Shown in pieces: positions 44,958 to 57,463 of a DNA stretch of 64,000 nt. The first letter of the stretch is position 1, and each line of letters opens with the position of its first letter. Made by a program: the position numbers and the translations under genes. Source of the stretch: Deinandra increscens subsp. villosa (taxonomy: Eukaryota; Streptophyta; Magnoliopsida; Asterales; Asteraceae); NCBI GenBank assembly GCA_039602395.1, contig JBCNJP010000023.1, forward strand, positions 87,508,451 to 87,572,450, in the 5' to 3' direction. Under the pieces are notes generated by a model. The model did no database searches. It worked only from the letters and a program-made list of their open reading frames with translations, and was not told where the DNA came from.

Positions 44958-46126
44958 CAATGTTGTAGAAAGCGCTAGGCGGTTGAGTACCGCCTAGCAT
45001 TTAATCGGGATTAATCGGTTTGTAATTTTATATATGATTTTAAAAATATATATATACATATAATGTTATTTTTATACTTTTTTCATATAAATTTATAGAT
45101 ATAAGAACCAAATGTGTACTAGTAAACTATGATGCACGGGAACGGGTACGGGAACGGGAAACGGATACTGGTACGGGAACGGGAAACGGCAAAACTCAAA
45201 AATTCAAGAAACGGGGACGGCATGGGTACGGCAATAAATACATATAAAAAATAAATATATATTATAGATAATGTAACATAGAAGTAATTTTTAGAAGATT
45301 TAGGAATTTTATTAGGCCAATTACATATTTTTTTAAGTGAAAGGGTGATAGTTGGATATTCTTAAGGTAAAGGGGGTATTATTGTAACTTATATGTAGTG
45401 AAAAAGATATTTTAGGGTTTTATGTATGTGAGCCGCTTTCTCCAAAACGCTGCATGCTTCTCCTGTGATCCCTCCGGCGATTCCCTCCGGCGATGCTCAA
45501 AATCTCCGACTTGGCAAGGAATACGGGAACGGAATCGACGGAAACTCGACGGATACGTCCCCAAGATCATCCCCCGTCTCCGGTGAACTGGAAACGGGAT
45601 GGAAACGTTCCGCAGCCGTTCCGGTCGGCGTTTCCGTCCCCATAGCGCTTCGGGTACGGGGTACGGCTCTAATTTCACGTTTCGGTGCATCAGAGCTAGT
45701 AAATATAGAGGGGGATAAATGTTAAAATATCCTAACTAGTTTTATAGTTTTAATATAAAAGTGAATAAGTTTAAGGATGAATTGTAAAGTAGTAAAAGAT
45801 TGAGGGACTAAATATTAAAATATCTAAACTAAATAGAACCCTAAAAATCCTAAACACAGAACCCGCCTCCTTTCCTTCTTCCTTGTCTACTCCGGTGGTT
45901 CTTCTTCCCGACTTCCGGCGAAAATGGCGTCACCGGCCGCCGGAATACACAAATCCGGCTGAAATTTTACGCTGCCTAGCCGCCGCCTAGCCAGCGCCTT
46001 GACCGACTAGGTACGTCTTTTTCCGATTTTCCTCTAAACCGACTAATGGTCCGCCTAGCCCAAAATTCCTCGGTAAAGTTCCGATTACCGCCTAGGCGCC
46101 GCCTAGTTCCGCGTTTTACAACACTG
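44958..46126. mobile_element. hAT-like element, 1169 bp, with a nested element
   Basis: The ends are CAATGTTGTAGAAAGCGC and GCGTTTTACAACACTG, flanked by perfect 8-bp duplications GGTCTAGA (44950-44957 and 46127-46134). Subterminal regions are rich in CGCCTAG/CTAGGCGG. The same family is seen at 22600-22752. A second hAT-like element is inserted inside. No transposase. Confidence 0.92.
45127..45695. mobile_element. Nested hAT-like element, 569 bp
   Basis: The ends CTATGATGCAC and GTGCATCAGAG are inverted repeats with one mismatch. The 8-bp flanks CTAGTAAA are perfect (45119-45126 and 45696-45703). The interior repeats ACGGGAACGGG/CCGTTTCCG words and has an open frame on both strands (about 45412-45725) that follows from its GC-rich composition. 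It inserted after the host element. Confidence 0.9.
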
Positions 46127-46718
46127 GGTCTAGACGAGTAATTTGTAATGCTAATTAAAGAGATGGGTCAGGTTGGCACGTTAAAAACTTTCGTCCCTTT
46201 ATTATGTATAAATCATGGCATATTAAACGTGTTTATGTATAATATAATGTTATTGATACAATTTCGTGGATATACTAATTTAAATGGTTGCAAGAATTTG
46301 AAAAATTGCTCTAAATTTCCTTAACACCATAAATGAACCAGGTAACAACCACATGGAATTAGTCAAACTTCTAACAGAAACCTACTTTGAAAATTGTGTT
46401 CATATGAGCACCAATTGAGCCAACTAAAAACTGCTAATCACAATCATCGTATAGGACTCGAGAACACAAAATTTCTCACTATATGCCAATCTAAGTTAAA
46501 TCCAGATACAATAACTGGGGTTGAATGGTCAACGAATCTAACACATGACATTTTTTCGATTGAATCAACAATCGCAGACAGCCGATTGATTTCAACACAA
46601 TAAAAACCAGAATAACGCAACTAAATTCTAAACCTAGCTCAGAATTAACATAAAGTGAGCGAAAAAATTCATTGAATCAGAAGAGAATGTAATTAGAGAC
46701 GAAAGTGATGATGAAAAC

Positions 46719-46874
46719 CTGACATAACTCCGGCAGTTTAGAAAAGACAATAGCAGGTTTGAACCGTTGAACGTGAAGGAAGAAATCGCTCTCGATTCCC
46801 TTCTTACCTGCTGTATTATCTGCGTTATGTGATTTAGCGGCTGCTTTGAAAAGCAACCCCAAAACCCCCCCCAA
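46719..46874 (-). other. Exon-like open segment, unrecognised
   Basis: The minus strand reads LLFKAAAKSHNADNTAGKKG, then IESDFFLHVQRFKPAIVFSK and LPELCQ, followed directly by a GT donor (46718-46717). Codon use and the donor suggest a real exon. It is preceded by C-rich homopolymers (46867-46889). It could be a first exon of a gene whose remainder is lost, but I do not recognise it. Confidence 0.4.
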
Positions 46875-47479
46875 AACCCCCCCCCCCCTAGGGTTAGTGA
46901 TTTAGGAATTAAAAATAAATAAAATAATAATGTTTTAAATATTCCGGTGGAAAAAAGGATCGAATCTTCTGAAAGCATTCATGGTAGGTTTCTTTAAAAA
47001 TATGTGAGTGTAAATATGTATAATTTAAGGTTTGGTTGTAAGTGGTTGTGAATAAATTAGAGAGAAAAACTTTATAAAATCTGTATATTTGACAAAAAGT
47101 TTGGTGATTTGCTAAAATTTGGGGATTGGAAGAGAGAGAAAATGTAATGATAAAGGTATAAAAAGTATTATTTAATTATGATTGTGAGTGGAAGAAAGAG
47201 AAAAAATGATAATAAAATTATAAATTATAAGAATAAGGATATGAAACCTGCTTTGAATTCTCTGAAAGACACAGAGTTTTGGAAATAAACCATTGCTCTA
47301 TATTTTATTTGGAATATTTTATCTTGAATAGCGTTTTTATTAAACACAACCCTACCTAGCAAGTCGCTTAAAAAAAAGGAAAAAACAAACAAAACAAGAG
47401 AAGAGACTTACGTATTGAAACTAACCCAATCCTCCCACTTCAACTCTCACCATTTACCCTTATTCTTCACCCAAAGGTA

Positions 47480-49840
47480 ACTTAAACATTTGACATCATT
47501 GAGCATAACCGGAATAAAAGGTTTTTTTTCCGTTAAACACCTCTTCGTTCCTAATCTTCCATAAGACCCAACAAGTTGTGAGCACAATAGCGTAAAACAC
47601 AGATTTTATCTTCCTGTCAAATGGGAAATCTTCAACAAACTTTAAGAGATCTTCTAAATCAAACGCATAAACAAGAGGTATCCGGCACCAAGCCGAAATT
47701 AGAGCCCACAGATCCGACACAAGCTTGCACCCGACTAACAAATGATACGCCAACTGGACGCCGTATTAGCAGTTGACACAAAATTCATTCTCAACATGGA
47801 TGTTCCGACTAGCTAGAGCATCCTTCGTATCAATTCTTCCTTTTTGAGCCCTCTAAAACAAAAGTTTTTTTTTTTAGACTAACTTGTTCCACGGCATTTT
47901 AATACCCGTTATTTGTTGGAACCACGGGATTAATTTCTTGAGATTATCCATCAAAAATTCCCCCGAGCAATCAATCACCTTTCCAACACACATTATCGCC
48001 CTCCACCATGATAAATGAAAGAATGTCAATAACACGGTCTCTCAAAAGATTAATGCATTTGTGAATAGGGGTGTAAACGAGCCGAGCCGAGCCCGAGCTC
48101 GACTAGGCTCGAGCTCGGCTCGTTTAAAAATAACAGAGCTCGAGCTCGAGCTCGGCTCGTTTCGAGTTTTGTTTGTAAAGCTCGAGCTCAGCTCGTGAGA
48201 AATTATCCTGGCTCGAGCTCGGCTCGGCTCGGCTCGTTTAATATTTTATAATTATTATTATATTATTTTATTAATTAAATTTGTACATATTTATAATTAA
48301 ATATTTTATATACAATTAAATACGTATTATCTTAATGATTTTTTTATAATTTTATTTATAATATAACTAATATATATCTAAATGTATATAAAAAATTAAA
48401 TAAAAACTATATAAATATAAATAAAAGCTATAAAAATATAAAAGCTCGTTAAGCTCGCGAGCCGGCTCGGGCTCGAAATGTAAAGCTCGGGCTCGAGCTC
48501 GTTTATTAAACGAGTTATATTTCAGGCTCGAGCTCGAGCTCGGGCTCGATTAGGCTCGGCTCGTTCGAGCTTTTTACCGATCCGATCTCGAGCCGAACAC
48601 GAGCTGTCTTGACTCATTTACACCCCTATTTGTGAATATTATACCAAGCTCCTCCCAACTCTTTCCTACAAGGCACATGACCACTATTGGAGTTTTTAGT
48701 ATGGATGACATTCACCACAAGGCGCCAAAGCTTGAATGGCTCATTATGGTATCGTCATATCCATTTAGAAAGGAGACAATGATTTGAAACATCAAAAGGA
48801 ACTAAGCGTAATCCACCCTCCTTGACCGGTTTGGCCACCTCCTATTTGCTTACCCAATGAATGCACTTCCTAGACCCATCTCCACCACCCCATAGAAACC
48901 AATATCTTATGCTTTCCAACTTCTCGAGGACTTTCACTGGAGCTTTGTAAAGAGATAAATAGTATGTGGGTAGACTTTCGAGCACACTTTCATAAGCACA
49001 AGTCTACCACCCATGGATAGCTGCGAAGCCTTCCATCGAGAGAGTCTTTTCTCAAAAATCTTAACGATCTCATCCCAACACTTTATTTTATTCATAGTTG
49101 CCCCAACAAGGCCTAAGTACTTGAACCGAAATGTCCCATGCATAATCTAAGTAAGGGGGCTTTACTCCTCTTCAATGTCCACGTGAATGCCATACATAAC
49201 ACATTTCTTAAGATTGATTTTGAGACCTGAGACCATACCAAACACTCTAAGCATTCTGACCAAATTAATCACATTTTCTTAAGACCCTTACCCCATGACT
49301 ATGGCATCGTCTGCAAAACAATGTGTGATATACACGACCCCCTGTTTGGAAGTTGAATTCCATGAAACAATCTGATAGCCTCAGCTTTTTGGAAAACCCA
49401 ATGAAGGGCTTCCATGACGATTCAAAAAACAAACGAATATAACGGATCCCCCTTGCCGAACTCCTCTACCACACTGGAACTCCCAAGTAGGAGACCGTTG
49501 ACAAGCACCGATGATCGAGAGGCTTCCAAACAGTCCAAAACTCAACTCCTCGATTTTGTCGGGAAATTCATTTGACCAATAATAGAATCCAAGAAATCCC
49601 AATCCACCGTATCATACGCCTTCTCAAAATCTATCTTAAAAATATGTGAAGGAATATGTTTCTTCTTGACTCATGCTATCATCTCGTTGATAATTAATGC
49701 ACCATTAAGAATGTTTCTCCCCGAGTGTGGTTTAGAAATAATAGAAGGCAAAACACTTTTTATCGTATTGGCAAGGACTTTAGATATCACTTTCGGGATG
49801 CAACCAACTAAATTAATGGGTCTAAAATCCGAGAGTGACT
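47480..49840 (-). pseudogene. LINE (non-LTR retrotransposon) reverse transcriptase relic
   Basis: On the minus strand, in shifting frames: LSDFRPINLVGCIPKVISKV (about 49830), FKIDFEKAYDTVDWDFLDSI (about 49640-49590), ACQRSPTWEFQCGRGVRQG (about 49480), FKYLGLVGATMNKIKCWDEI with LSMGGRLVLMK (48934-49143), and a zf-RVT-type end with LLVGCKLVSDLWALISAWCR (47496-47753). This is the canonical order of a plant L1-type RT ORF. The YxDD core is not visible in an open frame. The N-terminal endonuclease is missing. A hAT-like element (48066-48628) interrupts it. Confidence 0.88.
48066..48628. mobile_element. hAT-like element, 563 bp, inserted in the LINE relic
   Basis: The ends TAGGGGTGTAAACGAG and the complementary CTCATTTACACCCCTA (one mismatch) are flanked by perfect TTTGTGAA duplications (48058-48065 and 48629-48636). 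The arms are packed with GAGCTCG/CGAGCC words. The outer 8 bp equal those of the element at 5060-5755, so the two share a transposase specificity. Confidence 0.93.
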
Positions 49841-50157
49841 AAGGATCTTGACACTTTAATTATTTATATTTTTTTAGAAACTGTACGGCCTAGCGCTGTT
49901 GTGGACGTGGACATAATGCAAACGATGATGAAAGTTATAAAAAGTTCTACGAGTATAAATGGTTTTTCCACCTCGAAGCTTAGGATACCAAGAGTGGGTG
50001 GGGCGATTGATGAGTCGCTGAAAAGGTCAAAGACGTCGGAGATGGAATATTTTTCCAACTCAAACGGGTTTCTCATATCCTTTACCCGACTTAAATGAAG
50101 ATTCAATACCAACACGATTGATTCGTAAAGGAAAAAGATCGATCGAGTCATCATCAA
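49835..50157. other. Region open on both strands, unrecognised
   Basis: The plus strand has an 87-codon frame (with VVDVDIMQTMMKVIKSSTSI) and the minus strand a 97-codon frame. It adjoins the 5' end of the LINE relic and may be leftover LINE or host sequence. No family assigned. Confidence 0.25.
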
Positions 50158-50159
50158 AC

Positions 50160-51712
50160 ACTAGTCAAAGTTTGGTTGATGTTGTGAAAGATTTCAAAAC
50201 AACTGAGGGCCGCTAGAATCAAAAAAGAAAAATCATTGACAGTAATGATGGGGGGCACAACGAGTGATACTCAGACAATAACAGTTCGACAAAGATGTCG
50301 AAACATATACAAAACCACATAACAATGTCCACCTGGAATATTTGAAAATCATTCTTGCACGAAAACACAAAATAGCGTACAAATAAGGTTGGAATTGTCC
50401 CTTTTAGGTTTTTTAAGCTGAACGTTGTTTATTTTTTTCATTTAACTTTGTAATTTCATTTTTTAAAGTGTAGATGTCTTTTATTTATTTTTAATCTACT
50501 TATTTTTAATCTACTTATTTGAAAAAGTGAGTCTACTATTTTTCTACTTCACCCCACACTTTCATATTATTTTATATTAATATTAATATTAACTAAATGT
50601 TTGGGCCGCACGTTGCTACGGATCTTTGTTATTGCTCATTGTTCTACAAAATAGTTGATGTAGTGGTGTGGAAGTTTCACATTTAAGTAGTAGTATAGAA
50701 ATTTGGTTGTGTGTTACATTAAAGTACCTTTTGGTGTCGGTGGAAATTTTTGTTAAGTTTATAGTGGTGCTTAAGTTTGAAACTTAATCATACACTTAAT
50801 CATACACGTGCTTAATTAAAGTAATTATAGCTCTTGTAGCCAAGAATTGCTCGTATAGTGTAGAACCTAAAATAAAAAAAAAAATTGATTTGTCAAAGAA
50901 AGTGAATTCCAAACGAATTTGAAGACGTCGTTGAAACCAACAATCGATTATTAAGAGCTGCTCTTAGGGTGTAAGTAATGCATTTATCACAATTTTTATA
51001 CTACGTTTTTTTTTCTGCCACCTCACGCCACGTCGTTTTATCATACTTTTAATGTTTTTCAATGTAATGATCACGTTTACTTTTACAACCCCAAACTTTT
51101 GTTTTCTATATTATTTTATTACTCATATTAGTTAAGAAAACCAAATATAATATGAAGTAAATACATGACATTAATTTACTTAACATAAAAAACATTAAAA
51201 TGAGGTTAAAAAGGTTACTGAAAATAAAAAATTAGAAGTTAGTGATAGATATACCGTCTAAAAAAATTTGGTTTAACATATTTTCTAAATTCTTGATCAT
51301 TTTAAAATGGCATTCTCAAAGACTAGGGTTTGTCTGGTTCAACCTGTTTCATTAAGTGCTAGATGAATAAGTGCCTGGATGGTAAGGACTTGTGTAGAGG
51401 GCTAGATCTAGATGAATAACACATTTTTAAGATAAATCTCTTAGCGATTCAGACTTTTTAAAAAGTTCCAAACAAACAGTCTGTATCTGTGCGATTCAGA
51501 CATTCACCATTCAGACCTCATTAAGAGGTAAACCAAACAGCGAGTGGCTCATTTTTCTCAAAGACAACACCACAAAAAGACATGATTCTAAACCTCTCCA
51601 TAATATATATTATTATGTCTCTAGCATCCACCTGTTGTACAACTGTAACTTAAGGCCTCATTTGTTTTTCCTATTAAGATCTTAATATCCATCTCGCATC
51701 CTCCAAGCGACG
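50160..51712. other. AT-rich region without recognisable genes
   Basis: No coding sequence is supported. At 51320-51550 there is a MITE-like stretch with GTTTGTCTGGTT near the left and AAACCAAACAGC at the right, but its ends were not fixed. At about 50600 GGGCCGCACGTTGCTACGG resembles a degenerate Helitron-type hairpin. Confidence 0.5.
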
Positions 51713-51846
51713 TTGCTCCCCGGCCTCCTTAGTCTGGCAAACGCCTCCGCAAGCGTTGCTACTATCCCTCTCGTCTTCTACAAGCGTCGCTACTCTCCCT
51801 CTCATCTCCGGCTTTTTCTGGTCTATCTCAGGTACGCGTTTCCCTT

Positions 51847-52060
51847 TTTCTTGTCTATCTCTGATGGTGGGATACAGATTGTGGCATTAGGTGCACTAGA
51901 CAACAATTTCTTGGTGAACGATTCATTTGTGCAAGTTGTGAAAAAATTCAGCTATGGAATCCATGGAGAAAGAGTTTATATCAAGTTTGATAACGGTGGT
52001 AAAAGGGTAGTAGTTCCGGTTCTGGTGAACGATTGTGGACTTGATGTTTTTAGGGCTTGA
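51847..52060 (+). pseudogene. VID27/CYPRO4-like gene fragment
   Basis: The frame reads GGIQIVALGALDNNFLVND, SFVQVVKKFSYGIHGERVYI and ends in a stop at 52058. The 'xLGALDNxFLVNDxxxQVVxxFxHGIHGKGVYVKF' pattern is what I remember from plant Vid27-related proteins (CYPRO4). The flanks lack the rest of the protein, so this is a single-exon-sized piece. An acceptor-like GATACAG precedes ATTGTGG at 51875-51882. Identification is moderate. Confidence 0.42.
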
Positions 52061-52192
52061 TCTTAATTTGGTTTCAACTTTCAATTGTGTGACTTGTTCA
52101 GTTTTGTTGATTTTTATTTGATTGTTTCTAATCTGGTTTCAACTTTTCTATATATCAACAAAGATAGATTATCGAAAGTTTGTTTATTTTTA

Positions 52193-53509
52193 GAGTAAAT
52201 TACAATTTACGTCCTTTAAGAAGTATGCAAATTTCAATTTTCATCCTTAAACTAAAGAAATAGCAGAAAACATCCTTTATATTTATGGTTTGTTTCAAAT
52301 CACATCCTTTCGTCTAACAGACGTTAATTTTTTCCGTTAGACCAGGTCATGTGCAAGGCATATGAGGGCAACATGGTCATTTTATTCTTTTAATATAGAA
52401 CAAATTACATCTTACGTCCTTTAAGAATTACCCAAATTTCAATTTTCATCCTTAACTTAAAGAAATAACAAAAAAAGTCTTTTAAGTTTATAGTTTGTTA
52501 CAGCTTACATCATTTCTTTTAAGAAACGTTAATTTTTTCTGTTAAGCTATATCAGGTGCATTGCACACGAGGACATAATTGTCTTTTTATATTGTACGGG
52601 CCATTTTGTAAATAAATAAAAATATAAAACTTATATGAATATAACTTTATTTATAAAATAAATAAAAACATAAATAAAAAATCTGATCAGACCAAACTTC
52701 AATATCTCCAATGTCCACCACATTCTAATTCCTTCATGGCACCGCTGCTTCTCCACCAAACCCTCTGTCACCGCCCCACCTCCACTTCCGATCATCGCCA
52801 CACCACACATCCAACTCCATCGTAATACCTTCTATCACCATCCATCACAATTCCTGCATCGTAAATGCTTTGTGGGTCTGTATTTCTGACTTGTTGCTGA
52901 GGGAGTTTGATCTTCATGAACGAATAGGTTTTTATTGGTCGGGTGTAGGATGGATGGTGACATGATGTATTACGATGGAGTTAGATGTGTGGAGATATTG
53001 AAGTTTGGTCTGATCAGATTTTTTATTGTGATGGAGACTGGAGATATTGAAGTTTGGTCTGATCAGATTTTTCATTTATTTTATAAAATTAATTATATTC
53101 ATATAAGTTTTATACTTCTATTTATTTACAAAATGACCCTATAATATAAAAAGACAATTATATCCTCATGTGCAATGCAGTTGACATAGCTTAACAGAAA
53201 AAATTAATGTTTGTTAGAGAAAATGATGTAAAGTGTAACAAAGTTTAAACTCAAAGGACCTTTTTGTTATTTCCTTAGTTTAAGGACGTAAATTGAAAAT
53301 TTTGTAATTTTTAAAGGACGTAAAATGTAATTTGCTCTATATTAAAAGAATATGACCTGGTTTAACGGACAAATTTAATGTCCGTTAGACGAAAGGACGT
53401 GATTTGAAACAAACCATAAATATAAAGGACGTTTTCTGTTATTTCTTTAGTTTAAGGACGAAAAGTGAAATTTGCATACTTCCCAAAAGACGTAAATTGT
53501 AATTTACTC
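52193..53509. mobile_element. Large foldback Mutator-like element, 1317 bp, with internal cargo
   Basis: The tips GAGTAAATTACAATTTACGT and its complement are inverted over several hundred bp. Perfect 9-bp flanks TTATTTTTA are at 52184-52192 and 53510-53518. Each arm contains a second, diverged copy of the tip (AACAAATTACATCTTACGTC at about 52400, and its partner at about 53320). The core (52690-53070) has a directly repeated AGATATTGAAGTTTGGTCTG that also occurs inverted at 52683-52712, and a C-rich unique piece (52740-52830). There is no transposase. Confidence 0.9.
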
Positions 53510-54230
53510 TTATTTTTATTTCTATTTTATTGTTTAATTATTATCTAGTTGAACTCAAGTTGTGTTATTTGCTCCTTGTCTAATCGTTATTTTGTTTATA
53601 TGTTTGATGATGGATTTCTATATGACACGTGGATGATAAATGGATGCTTTTTTTAGACGAGTTATGAAGGTTTTTGTATAAATTACGAACATATAAACAC
53701 TTCATTTAGATGGTTTTTTTTTAATTTTGTTTGACTAATGTTTATGTTCGTATTCATGTTCGTTCAAAGTGATAAAACAGACGTTTATAAACATTTAGAT
53801 GTTTTATAAAAAACAACCAACTACAGTGGTTAAAATTTCATATATTTGAACCATCTCATAACATTCAGAAGTAACATTCAGATTCAGACATAATTATCTT
53901 AGAAAAAGAAACAAGACCTAATACAAAGCAAAAATATGCCATAGCCAAAATTAATGGTACAATCTGCAAGATAACTTGTACTCAAGGCTGGTCCACATTT
54001 ATTATATTACGACATCCCATGGGGATTTATATTGAGGAGAATTTTCTCGGTAATACGTGACATATACCTATTGATTTTGCTTTTATTGCTTCTAGTACCC
54101 TATATCACCACCTCTCCTCTTTAGCATCTATAAATTCTATTTTAAAATTCCAATCTATGTGCATGAAAACAAAAGGAAATAATTAAGGATTTTCTCATGT
54201 AAATGAAAAGATACCAATCAAACAAATTTA

Positions 54231-54468
54231 ATGTAGTGGTTAAATTTTAAGCTTGTGGTTGAAGAGACCCAAGTTCTAGTCTCACTCACACCACTTTGTG
54301 AGATATTGGTGGACAATGAAGAATTGAGTTTGCTTGATCCTGAGTCACAAGGGAGGGTTTACGGGCTTGCTCGCTATGAGGTTCGGACTCGTGATAGTAG
54401 GTAGGTCCAGGGTAACCAGTCCCGATACACCGCTGAGCCAAATTGTCGTTCAAAAAAAAAAAAAAAAA
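54231..54468 (+). mobile_element. tRNA-derived SINE with poly(A) tail
   Basis: An A-box-like TAGTGGTTAAATTTT and a B-box-like AGTTCTAGTCTC near the 5' end are followed by a unique body (GGTTCGGACTCGTGATAGTA) and a 17-A tail (54452-54468). The order and size (about 240 bp) fit a plant SINE. Clear target duplications were not found. Confidence 0.78.
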
Positions 54469-57463
54469 GGGACCAAAAGTCCAAAAAGCATTTTAACCTA
54501 AATTTGAATACTAAATCATTACCTTTTTTTAAGTTAATTTTATGCATCTCCATCTTTCAAACTAATAACAAGGAGCAAAAATGGTTGCTTTGGGATTTCA
54601 TTCTTCTCTTTCTTTTTATTTTAAGTGTTCTACGTCTTCGTCAAGATTTTACGGGGGTTGCTAACAAAACTTCTAGGTTTAAATCAAGATTAGACCATAT
54701 ATATAACAATAACAATGAAAATGAAAATTAAGCAGTATCAACCGACCCCATAGGACAACCCTAATTTCATCCCTGGTGTGATGGAAGATGTGATTATTCC
54801 TTTGTGACTACTTCATCATGCAACACAAGTCATACCTTATTTTCACTAATCATATTATTACATTGAGTAAATTACACGGAAAGTCCTTTATGTTTTACTG
54901 CGATTCCAAATTAGGTTCTTTAAGTAAAGTACGTTGTTACATACTGTGACGCCCACTCCCAGTCTTGGTTCCAGGAGGGGTCACGTGTCGGATTTACTCA
55001 TGAACACATGGTACAACAGAGATAACTAAGCAGCGGAAATTAAAAACTTTTCATTTATATATATATCAAGTTACAACAGTAAGGAAGATAACAACATAAT
55101 CTATAACTAGATCTTATCTATAGCTATGCCAGTCTACTACCGAGTCTTTCCTGATAGCTTGCCCATCTAATCTGCCCTTGCTAGAGCCCTTCCCTTGCTA
55201 CTTTAAACATCACCGATACCTGACATACATGCTTTTAAAGGTCAACTTACGCTGGTGAGTTCTAAGTAATTTAAAACTTTACCTTTCCTTGAAAGGTTTA
55301 CCTCAAACATTTGGGCCTAACGACCCCTTCTTTATAAACATTTATCAGGTATAAAACATAACAGAGTTATACCAAAACATTTATCCTTTATCAGGTATAA
55401 GACGTAACAGAATTATACCAAAACATTTAACCATTCATTCTACTAAGCATTGTCTATTGGAACCACGTTAGTTCCTCGGGCAACCGTCGCCACCCGAAAC
55501 CTTTCATAGAGTAACCGTCGTTACCCCGGGGAACCGTCATCCCCCGCTTCTGATTGTACAACCACCTTTTCCCTTTCTCTAGACAATATCTGCTTAAATT
55601 AAAACTTTTTCAACCTTTTAAACCTTTTCATCCTTTTCAAAAGTCCATTCAAATAGCCCTTGTATTTGGACTCATAACTTTTTCAACACCAGTCCATCAC
55701 CCGTATATAAAATAAGCGTTTCATAAATATGATGTTATGGGTCTTGTACAACAAGGCTAATAAGATCATATTTACCCGACACTTATTCACATACATAGGC
55801 TTAGACCAAACATTCACATTTTCCATTTCTCAAAGCTTTATATAAAAGTTTTATCCTTTAGATTACCCGTTTATTATAACCTTCCCGAAAAGAGTAATAA
55901 CAGGTAATAATAACTTTAAAACAGGTATAAGTATTATAACTTTTTCACGTATGTGTATGAACACAAAACAAGTAAAGGTATCTCAAATACTTTTCAAGTA
56001 AACAGTTGAATATATATATCATTGCATGTATATCAGGCCCGAAAATATTAAAACATTTAAAACATTTAAAAGTGGGCTCATAGAACTCACCTTATTCTCT
56101 TAAGCAGTTAATTCAGAGAAAACCTCTGCAATGCTTTCCAATTAAACCTAATCGTGTATTGTGCGGCGTTAACGCAAGGTTTAATATAATAAACATTTAC
56201 TATGTTTATTTTAACTCTTTAATAACTTAATAATACTTAGTTATTAAGTTTATTCCTTTTAAAGGTCAAAATGACCAAAATGCCCTTTAGGCCACTATCC
56301 TTTTCTTTTGTTAATAATATGAAGACACGCATTCCTATAAGTAAACGCTCACTCCGGGATCGCCCAGTGAGGGATGCCATTTCCCAGTTGGGATTTATGC
56401 GACACCCTCGCTTTTGCCAGAAACCCCAGTGTACAGGCGTCCACCCTTCCGGTCCGCGAACTTCTAAATATCCGATTAACTCGGTATTTTAAATACTTTA
56501 TCATTTATCCATTTTGACTTTATATATACTTATTATATATATATAAACATATTTCCATGTCAAAATCAAGTCTCCATACCCTTCGAATTATTTTATATTA
56601 AACAATCATATTCCGAAACCCTAATTTCCCGTTTTTTCTCATTTCTTTATTAAAATCCATTTTTATTCAAAACTGACTTAGGGTATTATCCGTTATAACA
56701 TTTTATAACATGCTTTAAAATTTCAAAGCTTAGTTCTTTACCGTTTATTCGGTATTGACATAACAGTGTCTAGAAAACCCTAATTTTTCATTTCAACACT
56801 AAAATATACATATTAACATATTTTAAATATGTTTCAAACATATATTAAATATTCTTTAACCCGATAATTACTTTATAATTATCGTTAACTTTTATATTAA
56901 ATATATATATATTTATATATATACATTTAATATTTAAATACAATATTCCTTTAATCAATTTTAATAAAACTGATTAATAATTATATATATTTATTCGTCT
57001 TAAATATATATTTATATCATTTATCTCGTTTTATGATGATTTGATATAAACTTTAACTTAAAATATAATATTTGTAATAGTAACAAATATTTAACGTGGT
57101 TACCTCTTGACGGGTCGTGAAACGAGTCCAAAATAACCGAATAATAAAGTTGTCCGTTCTTGACAAACGAATAGTCCTTCCCGACTATTTTCTCGCCACG
57201 AGCATTTCCCCGTTGTCGGTTTGTCGTTTGGACCTCGTTACGCCACCGAAACGTCGCCCGAAAGTGAAGACGGGTTAACTCGACGTTCCTTTTTCTAACT
57301 TGAATTACGACCGCCTACGACTGCCGTTAACAACCGCCAATCACCGCCACCGTTCATCATCATCCCGGCAACTCATCGGCGTTACCGTCATGCCCCGTCG
57401 TCAACTGTTCGTTACCGAAAGTTAACCGAAAGAGGGGACGGTGGTGTCGGGTTTTACCGGGTT

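Noticed and set aside
45412..45725. Two overlapping ORFs rich in Arg/Pro/Gly
   Set aside because: They sit inside the nested GC-rich hAT element and follow from its ACGGG repeats.
56271..56492. 73-codon plus-strand ORF, similar to a minus-strand ORF at 38956-39153
   Set aside because: Both are the same conserved LTR block in opposite orientation; conservation is explained by LTR homology, and the plus frame is antisense to element transcription.
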